Source: Acinetobacter suaedae | Lineage (GTDB): Bacteria; Pseudomonadota; Gammaproteobacteria; Pseudomonadales; Moraxellaceae | Length of the DNA: 64,000 bases | Assembly: GCF_008630915.1 (NCBI RefSeq) | Contig: NZ_CP043909.1 | Coordinates: 434,001 to 498,000, forward strand | Direction: 5' to 3' | Shown here: positions 35,284 to 42,878 of the stretch, one piece after another | How positions within the stretch are numbered: position 1 is the stretch's first letter | Layout of the letters: the number at the start of each line of letters is the position of its first letter | The notes under the pieces: generated by a model | Seen by the model: the letters and a program-made list of their open reading frames with translations, nothing else | The model's database searches: none | Told to the model about the DNA's origin: nothing | Made by a program: the position numbers and the translations under genes

Positions 35284-36072
35284 CTAAGCTGTTGCTTTTG
35301 ATTTTTCTAGAACTTTGCCTAATAAGAGACCAAGTTCAAACAATAACCACATTGGAACGGCGAGCATAATCATTGAAATAGCGTCAGGTGGGGTAACAAA
35401 CATCGAAATGAAAAAACATCCCACGATAATAAATCGTCTTTTTTCAACTAAACTTTGCGTGCTGACAACACCGATTAAGATCAGTAACAAGGTAACGACT
35501 GGAATCTCAAAGGTCAGACCGAAGACTAAGAAAAGTTTTAAGCAGAAAGCCAAATAACTATTAATATCGGTCATTGGTGCCACTGTTTCGGGTGAGACAC
35601 TAATGAAAAAATGTAAAATTGAAGGTAAAGCAATAAAATAAGCAAATGCAATACCCAAATAAAACAAGCAAATACTACTCACTAAGATCGGGAGAGCTAA
35701 AGATTTCTCTTTTTCATATAGGGCAGGTTTAGCGAAAGACCAAATCTGATAAATGATATAAGGCATAACCAGCATTAATGCCACGAAGAAATTTAGTTTG
35801 AAAGGTGCCATAAATGTTGCCGTAACATCCGTTGCAATCATGGATGAACTTACAGGCAACTGAGCTCGTAACGGTTCAGAGAGTATTTGATAAGTACGAT
35901 TGGCAAAGGGTAATAAACAGAAAAAAAGTAATAGAATGGCAGCGACGATTTTAAATAAATGTTGTCGCAGAATCATCAAATGCTTGGTGATTGGCATTTC
36001 CTCAAGCTTAACATCTTGTTCTTGCTCACCCAAAGAAGACTGAGGGAGTTGAGAGCTAGAGGGTGAATTCAT
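35284..36072 (-). CDS. tatC: Twin-arginine translocase subunit TatC
   Basis: This six-helix inner-membrane core of the Tat export machine binds twin-arginine signals. The 262-residue protein starts at 36072, where ATGA overlaps the tatB stop. An acidic N-terminus precedes MPITKHLMILRQHL and the conserved periplasmic-facing FMAPFKLNFFVALMLVMPYIIYQ (about 80-102; key residues F, P, Y). FVTPPDAISM near 230 is another hallmark. A longer frame to 36213 would overlap most of the tatB tail and is not used. Confidence 0.93.
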   Translation of the reverse strand: MNSPSSSQLPQSSLGEQEQDVKLEEMPITKHLMILRQHLFKIVAAILLLFFCLLPFANRTYQILSEPLRAQLPVSSSMIATDVTATFMAPFKLNFFVALMLVMPYIIYQIWSFAKPALYEKEKSLALPILVSSICLFYLGIAFAYFIALPSILHFFISVSPETVAPMTDINSYLAFCLKLFLVFGLTFEIPVVTLLLILIGVVSTQSLVEKRRFIIVGCFFISMFVTPPDAISMIMLAVPMWLLFELGLLLGKVLEKSKATA

Positions 36073-36518
36073 ACTGCTACCTTTAATTCTGGAACCGAAG
36101 TTGTTTGTTCTAATGATGAAGTTGATACTGATGCACGCAATAGGGCAAATTTCGGAAGGTAAATCATAGACAATGGTTGATAAATATAGTGGTAGACCAC
36201 CTGAATCTGACATTTTTGCGTGGCAGCTTTTTGGGGATCTTCTTGAAGTGAAACCTTTTGCTGTTCAAATGCTGTCATCTGCGCCTGCATTTTTTGTTCA
36301 AGTTCTGCGATGCGTTGCATTTCTTGCTGCATTTGTTCTCGTAGTTCGGACAGACGTAATTCGCGGTCTATGTCATTTTGAACATTACTGACCGTACGTT
36401 TAATTTTTGCGTACCATTTCCCTACGAATCGGGCAGCTTCAGGTAATTTATCAGGCCCTAATACAAGTAAGGCGATAATGCCGAACGCTAGGAGTTCGGA
36501 CATTCCCAAATTCAGCAT
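36069..36518 (-). CDS. tatB: Twin-arginine translocase subunit TatB
   Basis: The 149-residue protein has one N-terminal helix (SELLAFGIIALLVLGPDKLPEA, first 28 residues) with the conserved Glu and LGPDKLP hinge, then an amphipathic helix and a Glu/Gln-rich coiled tail, the TatB layout. It couples substrate-bound TatC to TatA. It lies 12 bases after tatA and overlaps tatC by four bases. Translation may instead begin at the second Met (MSELLAFG). Confidence 0.9.
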   Translation of the reverse strand: MLNLGMSELLAFGIIALLVLGPDKLPEAARFVGKWYAKIKRTVSNVQNDIDRELRLSELREQMQQEMQRIAELEQKMQAQMTAFEQQKVSLQEDPQKAATQKCQIQVVYHYIYQPLSMIYLPKFALLRASVSTSSLEQTTSVPELKVAV

Positions 36519-36530
36519 AATGGTGCTCGC

Positions 36531-36749
36531 TTAGCTTTTTATTGAGCTTTCAGAATTTTTTACTTGAGCGTCGATAGTACGTGGTTCATTTAAAGAAGCT
36601 GTGGTTTCGTCTTCATCTTTCATCGACTTTTTGAAATCTTTAACGGCACCACCAACATCTTTACCCAGATTTTTTAGTTTTGATGTACCGAATAGTAAAA
36701 TAACCACGATTGCAAAAATGAGCACGTGCCAAATAGATAAACCTGCCAT
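36531..36749 (-). CDS. tatA: Twin-arginine translocase pore subunit TatA
   Basis: The 72-residue protein has the classic form: a short hydrophobic helix ([18 protein letters not shown]), the hinge [24 protein letters not shown] and an acidic tail. The start at 36749 is supported by GAGGAA about eight bases upstream; an in-frame ATG two codons earlier is also possible. First gene of tatABC. Confidence 0.92.
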   Translation of the reverse strand: MAGLSIWHVLIFAIVVILLFGTSKLKNLGKDVGGAVKDFKKSMKDEDETTASLNEPRTIDAQVKNSESSIKS

Positions 36750-36864
36750 AATCATATTCCTCTTAAAATTTAGCTCTATCTCAACAGGTTGGCATGACAA
36801 AGATGTGACATTTATATTGCAATTTTAAGACAATGAGGATGGGAGATGGTTTTGCAAAAGGGGG

Positions 36865-36893
36865 AGAAACCTGAATAGATGCTTCAGGTTTCT
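36865..36893 (-). terminator. Terminator of rdgB
   Basis: An 11-bp stem (AGAAACCTGAA / TTCAGGTTTCT) with 7-base loop, just past the rdgB stop. Confidence 0.65.
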
Positions 36894-36900
36894 ATAAATA

Positions 36901-37524
36901 TTAACTTAGACTTGCTTTAAAAAGTTGCATCGCTTGACCACGATGGCTGATTTTATTTTTATCTGTTTTGCTTAATTCGGCACTGGATAGATTAAGTTCT
37001 GGCAGCCAAAATAGTGGATCGTAACCAAAACCATTTTCACCACGCGCAGCTGCTAAAATCTCACCTTTCCATATGCCTTGGAAAATCTGCGGCAGAGGGT
37101 CTTCTGCATGTGTCACAAGTGCAAGTACGCACACGAACATACCTTCTATGCTTTCGCCATTTTTGCGGAAGGGAATGAGATCAGCCAAAAGCTTTTCATT
37201 GTTCGCTGTATCATTGCCATGTTCACCGGCATATCGTGCAGAATAGATCCCAGGTGCACCACTTAAAATTGGGACGCATAGACCTGAGTCATCCGCAATC
37301 GCTGGTTTTCCTGAAAGTTTAGATGCATGGCGGGCTTTGATAATCGCATTTTCAACAAAACTTAGACCATCTTCGATGGCATCTTCAATATCCAGTTTGC
37401 CTTGAGGAATGATCTCGATAGGTAGATTGAGCTGTTGAAATAGGTGTTCAAATTCTGCAATTTTACCTTTGTTGTTGCTTGCAAGTACAAGCTTGCCTTG
37501 GGTGAGCCATGAGGGAGTAGACAT
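36901..37524 (-). CDS. rdgB: XTP/dITP diphosphatase (Ham1/RdgB family)
   Basis: This house-cleaning enzyme hydrolyses deaminated purine nucleotides (ITP, dITP, XTP) to monophosphates. The 207-residue protein shows LVLASNNKGKIAEFEHLF (substrate/phosphate loop, about 12-29), the catalytic ADDSGLCVPILSGAPGIYSARYAG (about 76-99; Asp for metal), ENGFGYDPLFWLPE (about 160-173) and KISHRGQAM near the end. All key motifs are intact. It may be cotranscribed with the unknown gene 61 bases upstream. Confidence 0.95.
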   Translation of the reverse strand: MSTPSWLTQGKLVLASNNKGKIAEFEHLFQQLNLPIEIIPQGKLDIEDAIEDGLSFVENAIIKARHASKLSGKPAIADDSGLCVPILSGAPGIYSARYAGEHGNDTANNEKLLADLIPFRKNGESIEGMFVCVLALVTHAEDPLPQIFQGIWKGEILAAARGENGFGYDPLFWLPELNLSSAELSKTDKNKISHRGQAMQLFKASLS

Positions 37525-37585
37525 ATGAATTTTAGATCAGCTTTGATTGAGTGAAATTTTAGAGTGTTTTGCATAAAGAGAATAG

Positions 37586-38077
37586 TCAAAAATTATTGCT
37601 TGATTCTTGATTTGATGTCTCTGAACAAAAGGTTTCTAAATCAGCCAATAGCTCCTGAAATACAACCTCTGGCTCAGAAGGTGCGTAGCCCTCTAAGGAG
37701 GAGTATAGATTAAGATCGTAAAAATTAAGCATTTCGGCAAGATTGCTAATGCTTAAAAATTTGGAAAAAATCAAAATTTTTTGCAGAAATGGAAATAGAT
37801 CATTTTGAACTTTCACTAAATTTAACTTCTTTAACATGTAGTCCACTAATAAGTGTTTAATTGTAGTTTCTGTTAGATATGTATAAATTTCAGTTTGGGA
37901 TAATTGCTTAAAATAGCTGACAACTTGCTCTGGCGTTGAGAGAAAGCATATTTCTAAAGCTAAATCATTAGACGGATTTTTTTCTAGTGTTTCAATTGCC
38001 CACCTTTGGATTTCTTCTGGTGTTATTGTTTCTAATTCTAGTTTTGCTTTGAATATCGCTTTTTCTATATCGCTCAT
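37586..38077 (-). CDS. Hypothetical protein, helical, unknown family
   Basis: The 163-residue, probably cytoplasmic and mainly helical protein is rich in Leu, Glu and Phe, without signal or membrane segment. Segments such as ITPEEIQRWAIETLEKNP and TEIYTYLTETTIKHLLVDYML suggest an alpha-helical bundle. I do not recognise the family. Its DNA is visibly more AT-rich than rdgB and metW, and it sits between housekeeping genes, so it may be an accessory insertion. An immunity-type role is possible but unsupported. Confidence 0.6.
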   Translation of the reverse strand: MSDIEKAIFKAKLELETITPEEIQRWAIETLEKNPSNDLALEICFLSTPEQVVSYFKQLSQTEIYTYLTETTIKHLLVDYMLKKLNLVKVQNDLFPFLQKILIFSKFLSISNLAEMLNFYDLNLYSSLEGYAPSEPEVVFQELLADLETFCSETSNQESSNNF

Positions 38078-38118
38078 TTAGTACAGTTAATATAAGAATG
38101 AATGCTATAACTATAATG

Positions 38119-38147
38119 AAAAAACCGACTCTCACAAGTCGGTTTTT
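38119..38147 (-). terminator. Terminator of the Sel1-repeat gene
   Basis: The stem AAAACCGACT / AGTCGGTTTT with flanking A- and T-tracts, about 25 bases past the stop. Confidence 0.8.
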
Positions 38148-38172
38148 ATATTTTCGCTAAATCTAAATAAGA

Positions 38173-38760
38173 TTATTGTGCTTGAATCCATTTATCCGCA
38201 CGGTCACGTGCAGTACGGATTTGCTCTTGAGTTAAGTTTGCAGCCAAAGCGGTTTTCTTACCTTCTGACAAGCTAATCACTTTAGTATCAAGCATGCCAT
38301 CACGTGTTGAAAGCTCATACCATTGATAAGCGCCAATATAGTTTTTCTTTTGTTCTTCCATCACAGCAAGGTTAAAGCTGGCACGGTTATCACCATTACT
38401 TGCCGCTTTTTCAAAATACTTGCGCGCTAACACTTCATCCTTTTTAGTGCCAATGCCATCGGCATACATACGACCAACATTGAGCTGTGCAGCGGAAATA
38501 CCTTTGTCTGCGGCAGCTTTAAATAAAGCAAACGCTTGTTTCTCATCTTTTGCAACGTCCTTACCATGTTGGTAACGAGTTGCTAAATAAAACTGTGCCC
38601 CAGCCTGACCTGCTTTTGCAGCGTTTTGCAATTCACCAATACTCATCACTGAATATCGTGCTGCTTGTGCAGCAACGGATTGCGGTTGAGCAACATAGTC
38701 TGCATGCGCTTGTATGCTGATCAGACCAAATAAAAATGTGCTGATTAATGTCTTTTTCAT
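38173..38760 (-). CDS. Exported Sel1-like repeat protein
   Basis: The 195-residue protein has a Sec signal (MKKTLISTFLFGLISIQAHA) and three Sel1-type helical repeats: AGAQFYLATRYQHGKDVAKD, SAAQLNVGRMYADGIGTKKD and a shorter third (NRASFNLAVMEEQK). Sel1 repeats are TPR-like protein-interaction surfaces. It probably acts in the periplasm with an unknown partner. The ATG overlaps the metW stop by four bases, so it is translationally coupled to metXW. Confidence 0.82.
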   Translation of the reverse strand: MKKTLISTFLFGLISIQAHADYVAQPQSVAAQAARYSVMSIGELQNAAKAGQAGAQFYLATRYQHGKDVAKDEKQAFALFKAAADKGISAAQLNVGRMYADGIGTKKDEVLARKYFEKAASNGDNRASFNLAVMEEQKKNYIGAYQWYELSTRDGMLDTKVISLSEGKKTALAANLTQEQIRTARDRADKWIQAQ

Positions 38761-39350
38761 AGAGCGCTCACTCGATAAATTGCGACTTCACCAAATAGGT
38801 TCGGCATATGCTTACTGAGCAAACTACCTTGTTGGTCACCATTAACGGCAAGTCGATTAATAATTTTAATCCGATTCTCAGCACATAAGGCTTCAAAGTC
38901 ACGGAATGTACATAAATGAATATTCGGAGTGTTATACCACATATAAGGTAAAGCCTCCGAAACAGGCATTTTCCCTTTTAATGCAAGAAAAGAACGCGTC
39001 TTCCAATATGCAAAATTTGGAAAAGTAATAATTGCTTGCTTACCAACACGCACCATATCACGAAGTAATACATCAGGTGCATCTACAGCTTGCAAAGCTT
39101 GTGCCATCACCACAGAGTCAAAAGATTGATCGGCAAAGCGGCTTAAACCTAAGTTTAAGTCCTGTTGGATAATATTTAACCCCCGACTGATGGCAATTGC
39201 AATCTTTTCTTGATCAATTTCTAAGCCATAAGCACGAATATTGTGCTGTTTGCTCATATGAGCCAATAATTCGCCATCGCCACAACCTAAGTCTAGCACG
39301 CTAGAATTTGGATTAATCCATTTTTCGGCGAGTCGTTGATCTATACGCAT
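38757..39350 (-). CDS. metW: Methionine biosynthesis protein MetW
   Basis: The 197-residue methyltransferase-fold protein works with MetX in homoserine acylation in many proteobacteria; its exact role is unclear. The SAM-binding-like motif VLDLGCGDGELLAHM is at about 18-32, followed by YGLEIDQEKI and the MetW-typical DVLLRDMVRVGKQAIITFPNF stretch (split about 90-110). It directly abuts metX, the usual metXW pair. Confidence 0.93.
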   Translation of the reverse strand: MRIDQRLAEKWINPNSSVLDLGCGDGELLAHMSKQHNIRAYGLEIDQEKIAIAISRGLNIIQQDLNLGLSRFADQSFDSVVMAQALQAVDAPDVLLRDMVRVGKQAIITFPNFAYWKTRSFLALKGKMPVSEALPYMWYNTPNIHLCTFRDFEALCAENRIKIINRLAVNGDQQGSLLSKHMPNLFGEVAIYRVSAL

Positions 39351-40510
39351 TAGTTCAGCTCCTGCGATGTCGATTGCAACTGTTGTTCTCCACCTAAAAA
39401 TGCACGTAAGGATTTTACATACAGCGGAATTGGGAACAAGAAAGAGTCATGGCCCTGTTCAGCATCAATTTCCAAGTAACTCACAGGTTTATGATTATCA
39501 ATCAAAGCATCAACCAATTCCTGTGAACGGCTTGGACTAAAACGCCAGTCTGTGGTGAATGAAATTACCAAAAATTGACATTTCGGTTGACTCATTGCTT
39601 TGGTCAATGAATGCTCATACTCACGAGAGGGGTCAAAATAATCCAAAGCCTTGGTCATAATCAAGTAAGTATTTGCATCAAAATTACGGCTAAATTGTTC
39701 ACCTTGGTAACGCAAATAGCTTTCAACTTGGAACTCGACATCAAAACCATACATAAACTTGCCAGATTTTAGATCTCGTCCAAATTTTTGTTTCATGGCT
39801 TCTTCTGAGAGGTAAGTGATATGACCAACCATTCGCGCCAAAATCAAGCCCCGTTTTGGATAGCTATCATTCTCTAAATAACGTCCATGATGAAAGTCTG
39901 GATCGGACAGAATAGATTGGCGTGCGACTTCATTGAACGCAATATTTTGAGCAGAAAGCTTTGGTGCACTCGCAATAATCGCACATTTCTTTAAACGATC
40001 TGGATAATCCAATGACCATTGCAAAGCTTGCATGCCTCCCAATGAACCGCCGATGACAGCGTACCATACATCAATACCAAGACGATCAGAAAGCATGGCT
40101 TGGGTCTTTACCCAGTCTCGTACAGTCACGAGAGGGAAGTCAGGGCCATAGGGACGATTTTCATTTTCAGGATTGGGTGAGATTGGTCCTGTAGAGCCAC
40201 TACAACCACCGATATTATTCAGTGCAACTACGAAAAAGTGATTGGTATCAATTGCTTTGCCAGGACCGATACAACTGTCCCACCAACCTGCTTTTTTATC
40301 ATCTTCATGATGATAACCTGCGGCATGATGGTGACCTGATAGGGCATGACAAATTAAGATGGCATTGGAATGATCTGCGTTGAGTGTTCCATAGGTTTCA
40401 ACCATTAAATCAAAGCGAGGTAATACCCTCCCACACTCAAGTTCTAATGGTGCTTCAAATGAAAATTTTTGTGGTGTGACTAAACCCACTGAATCCGATG
40501 GAAAAGACAC
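39350..40510 (-). CDS. metX: Homoserine O-acyltransferase MetX
   Basis: This alpha/beta-hydrolase-fold enzyme acylates homoserine in methionine synthesis. The 386-residue protein has the nucleophile elbow [12 protein letters not shown] (about 152-163, Ser catalytic), the catalytic Asp in [10 protein letters not shown] and His in EQGHDSFL, and the N-terminal [14 protein letters not shown] oxyanion region. Whether the donor is acetyl- or succinyl-CoA cannot be decided by name alone, since MetX enzymes of both kinds exist. The start is GTG at 40510. Its stop overlaps the metW start by one base. Confidence 0.93.
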   Translation of the reverse strand: MSFPSDSVGLVTPQKFSFEAPLELECGRVLPRFDLMVETYGTLNADHSNAILICHALSGHHHAAGYHHEDDKKAGWWDSCIGPGKAIDTNHFFVVALNNIGGCSGSTGPISPNPENENRPYGPDFPLVTVRDWVKTQAMLSDRLGIDVWYAVIGGSLGGMQALQWSLDYPDRLKKCAIIASAPKLSAQNIAFNEVARQSILSDPDFHHGRYLENDSYPKRGLILARMVGHITYLSEEAMKQKFGRDLKSGKFMYGFDVEFQVESYLRYQGEQFSRNFDANTYLIMTKALDYFDPSREYEHSLTKAMSQPKCQFLVISFTTDWRFSPSRSQELVDALIDNHKPVSYLEIDAEQGHDSFLFPIPLYVKSLRAFLGGEQQLQSTSQELN

Positions 40511-40546
40511 TGGAATCGTTCGTCCTATAAATCTTTTATCAATAAT

Positions 40547-40576
40547 AAAAAGGATACCAACTCTGGTATCCTTTTT
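40547..40576 (-). terminator. Terminator of leuA
   Basis: A perfect 13-bp stem (AAAAAGGATACCA / TGGTATCCTTTTT) with ACTC-type loop, 15 bases past the leuA stop and before metX. Confidence 0.88.
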
Positions 40577-40591
40577 AAACGATTGTTTTTG

Positions 40592-42286
40592 TTAAACTGC
40601 AGCGGCAACCACTTGATCCGTTGTTAACACACCTTGTTCAATCAATCGGTTGGTACATGCAATAATGGCTTCGATTGATGACGTAACGATGTTGTCATGT
40701 ACGCCTGCACCAAATGCGCTTTTGCCTGTGCCTTTCACTTGGAGTTCAATTAAAGCAAGGGCTTTGGCATTTGCACCAGAACTAATACTACGTTCTTCAT
40801 AGTTCACAACATCGATTGGCAACTGTAAAGCATTCAACATTGCAGAGATTGGGCCATTACCTTCACCACGTAAACGTTGAATTTCGCCTTCAATTTCAAT
40901 ATCTAATTCAATGATTTGTGTGCCATTGATATCAGACAACTGATAGTGTTTAGTTTGATAATGGTGGTTTTTGATATCCACATAAGTCTTTTCGAACAAT
41001 GTCCAAATCTCATGCGCACTGATTTCTGTACCATTTTCATCAGTATGTTGTTGAACGATCTGACTAAACTCAATCTGAACACGACGTGGTAAGGCAACGT
41101 TGTAATTCGATTCTAATAAGTATGCAATACCGCCTTTACCTGATTGGCTATTCACACGAATTACCGCATCGTAGTCACGCCCCAAGTCTTTCGGGTCGAT
41201 TGGCAAGTAAGGCATATCCCAAATTTCTTCATTTTTCTGGAATTCAAAGCCTTTTTTAATTGCATCTTGGTGAGAACCAGAAAATGCAGTAAAGACTAAA
41301 TCACCTGCGTATGGATGACGAGGATGAACAGGCAAGCCTGTACATTCTTCAACTGTAGCGATGATTTCATTGATGTTCGAGAAATCCAAATTCGGTGCAA
41401 CACCTTGGGTGTACATATTCAAAGCGATTGCTGCAACGTCAACGTTACCCGTACGTTCGCCATTTCCAAATACACAGCCTTCAACGCGGTCAGCACCAGC
41501 CATAATCGCCAATTCAGATGCTGCGATACCACATCCACGGTCATTATGACAGTGAACAGAAATGATCACGCCATCACGACGTGCCAAGTTGCGATGCATC
41601 CATTCGATTTGATCGGCATAAACATTTGGCGTTGACACTTCGACAGTTGCAGGTAAGTTCAAAATCACTTTATTGGTTGGCGATGCTTCCCAAATTTCTG
41701 TGACTGCATCACATACATCCTTGGCAACTTCTAATTCTGTTGCAGTGAAACATTCAGGACTGTATTGAAATACCCATTCAGTTTCAGGATATTGTGCTGC
41801 ATATTCTTTGACTTTATTGGCTGCATTGATGGCAAGTTGTTTCGCACCATTGACATCGACATTCAAGACTTTTTGACGGAATGTTGGTGAGTTTGAATTA
41901 TAGATATGCACGATTGCACGCTTTGCGCCCACTAAGGATTCAAAAGTACGTTCAATCAAATGATCACGTGCTTGCACTAAGACTTCAATGTAGACATCTT
42001 CTGGGATCAAATCTCCTTCGATCAATTTGCGAGCAAAGTCAAAGTCGATTTGTGATGCAGATGGAAAGCCAATTTCAATATGTTTAAAACCAATTTTTAC
42101 CAACATATGGAACATTTTTAATTTTTGTTCCATATTCATCGGTTCAAAAATCGCTTGGTTACCGTCACGAAGATCGGTACTCATCCAAATTGGCGCTTGG
42201 TTAATTTCATTATTTGGCCATTGACGGTTTGGTAAATCCACACGTTGGTACATACGGCGGTATTTTTTACTTGGATCTGCCAACAT
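40592..42286 (-). CDS. leuA: 2-isopropylmalate synthase
   Basis: This enzyme condenses acetyl-CoA with 2-oxoisovalerate in the first committed step of leucine synthesis. The 564-residue protein has the TIM-barrel signature STDLRDGNQAIFEPM (about 36-50) and HCHNDRGCGIAASELA (about 245-260), followed by the C-terminal LeuA regulatory domain that gives leucine feedback inhibition. The length and N-terminal extension match the longer type-2 LeuA. SD AAGGAG lies about nine bases upstream. A leucine-rich leader peptide and a hairpin precede it. Confidence 0.94.
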   Translation of the reverse strand: MLADPSKKYRRMYQRVDLPNRQWPNNEINQAPIWMSTDLRDGNQAIFEPMNMEQKLKMFHMLVKIGFKHIEIGFPSASQIDFDFARKLIEGDLIPEDVYIEVLVQARDHLIERTFESLVGAKRAIVHIYNSNSPTFRQKVLNVDVNGAKQLAINAANKVKEYAAQYPETEWVFQYSPECFTATELEVAKDVCDAVTEIWEASPTNKVILNLPATVEVSTPNVYADQIEWMHRNLARRDGVIISVHCHNDRGCGIAASELAIMAGADRVEGCVFGNGERTGNVDVAAIALNMYTQGVAPNLDFSNINEIIATVEECTGLPVHPRHPYAGDLVFTAFSGSHQDAIKKGFEFQKNEEIWDMPYLPIDPKDLGRDYDAVIRVNSQSGKGGIAYLLESNYNVALPRRVQIEFSQIVQQHTDENGTEISAHEIWTLFEKTYVDIKNHHYQTKHYQLSDINGTQIIELDIEIEGEIQRLRGEGNGPISAMLNALQLPIDVVNYEERSISSGANAKALALIELQVKGTGKSAFGAGVHDNIVTSSIEAIIACTNRLIEQGVLTTDQVVAAAV

Positions 42287-42304
42287 TTTGCTAACTCCTT
42301 GTCA

Positions 42305-42343
42305 TAGCAGGGGTTGCAAACTCAGCGTAAATGCAACGTGCTA
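42305..42343 (-). promoter_or_regulatory. Hairpin just upstream of the leuA ribosome site
   Basis: An inner stem GTTGCA / TGCAAC and an outer stem TAGCA / TGCTA nest around a 13-base loop, ending about seven bases before the AAGGAG of leuA. It could modulate leuA translation or act in attenuation. Confidence 0.45.
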
Positions 42344-42394
42344 CTTTATATATGGTGTCTATTCGAAATAATTTAAAGAGAATCTGTGTCGAGT

Positions 42395-42410
42395 ACCTAA
42401 AAATTTAGGT
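42395..42410 (-). promoter_or_regulatory. Palindrome after the leuA leader peptide
   Basis: A perfect 7-bp stem (ACCTAAA / TTTAGGT, 2-base loop) starts nine bases after the leader stop codon. It lacks a T-tract, so it is not a plain terminator. It may pair alternatively in a leader-controlled switch. Confidence 0.45.
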
Positions 42411-42418
42411 CAAAAAAG

Positions 42419-42505
42419 TTATATGCGCGCGAGGCGCAGCATCAGGAGAGCAGCGAGATGTTTTTTATGAGACGGATGGATAAAGCCGCAATTTGTTTTC
42501 ATCAT
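42419..42505 (-). CDS. Probable leucine-rich leader peptide of leuA
   Basis: A 28-codon frame on the minus strand ends HLAALLMLRLARI then TAA, 132 bases before leuA. Five of the last twelve codons are Leu (CTC, CTC, CTG, CTG, CTC), the hallmark of a ribosome-mediated attenuation leader. Two adjacent ATG codons (42505, 42502) can start it; the ribosome site is weak. Its GC-rich end stands out from the AT-rich surroundings, consistent with constrained coding. An overlapping plus-strand frame is treated as its shadow. Confidence 0.6.
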   Translation of the reverse strand: MMKTNCGFIHPSHKKHLAALLMLRLARI

Positions 42506-42680
42506 CTACCATTCAACGCAGTTATTAGGTTGTGTTGCTATATTAATCACGTAATAGAAAACAGTCTAGGTGAAAATACAGGCAACTGCAAAGGTCTATC
42601 TAAATCTATAAAGCATTTTAATTTGTATGAACAAGAAATAATTTCCTATTTTTGCGCTAAATAGAAAAATAATGAAAATA

Positions 42681-42710
42681 TTTACCGAGATATTGGCTAA
42701 TCTCGGTAAA
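42681..42710 (-). terminator. Orphan terminator of the dehydrogenase remnant
   Basis: A perfect 10-bp stem (TTTACCGAGA / TCTCGGTAAA) with 10-base loop overlaps the stop codon of the remnant below. It is the preserved transcript end of a lost gene. Confidence 0.7.
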
Positions 42711-42783
42711 TAAAATCTTGGTTAATCTCATCTATGCTCGCTGTTCCCATCAGTGCCATGGTAATTTTTAATTCTTCTTTTAA
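42697..42783 (-). pseudogene. Remnant of an FMN-dependent alpha-hydroxy-acid dehydrogenase (LldD-like) gene
   Basis: The minus strand encodes LKEELKITMALMGTASIDEI and a short tail, then TAG. This matches the form of the extreme C-terminus of the LldD/glycolate oxidase family (E-L-x-x-x-M-x-L-x-G-x-x-S-I-x-E-I). No start codon or upstream 330 residues are present: the frame runs into the terminator of the neighbouring TonB receptor. The gene was deleted except for about 28 codons and its terminator. Confidence 0.6.
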
Positions 42784-42788
42784 AATTT

Positions 42789-42846
42789 AAAACCCTTTTG
42801 AGGGTGTTGGAGTTTTTGAACTCATCCAAATCCCCAAAAGGGTTTT
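42789..42846 (-). terminator. Long nested terminator of the TonB receptor gene
   Basis: A perfect 12-bp outer stem (AAAACCCTTTTG / CAAAAGGGTTTT) encloses a second small hairpin (GAGTT / AACTC). It lies about 30 bases past the receptor stop. Confidence 0.7.
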
Positions 42847-42878
42847 ATCCGAAGCTGAATCTTTACAACGTGACTGAA

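Noticed and set aside
36073..36213. Longer start for tatC
   Set aside because: The extension overlaps tatB heavily, and the ATGA overlap at 36072 is the usual arrangement.
42458..42664. Plus-strand 68-codon frame with a GGAG-like site
   Set aside because: It overlaps the leucine-rich leader frame on the other strand, shows no family features and points away from any partner gene.
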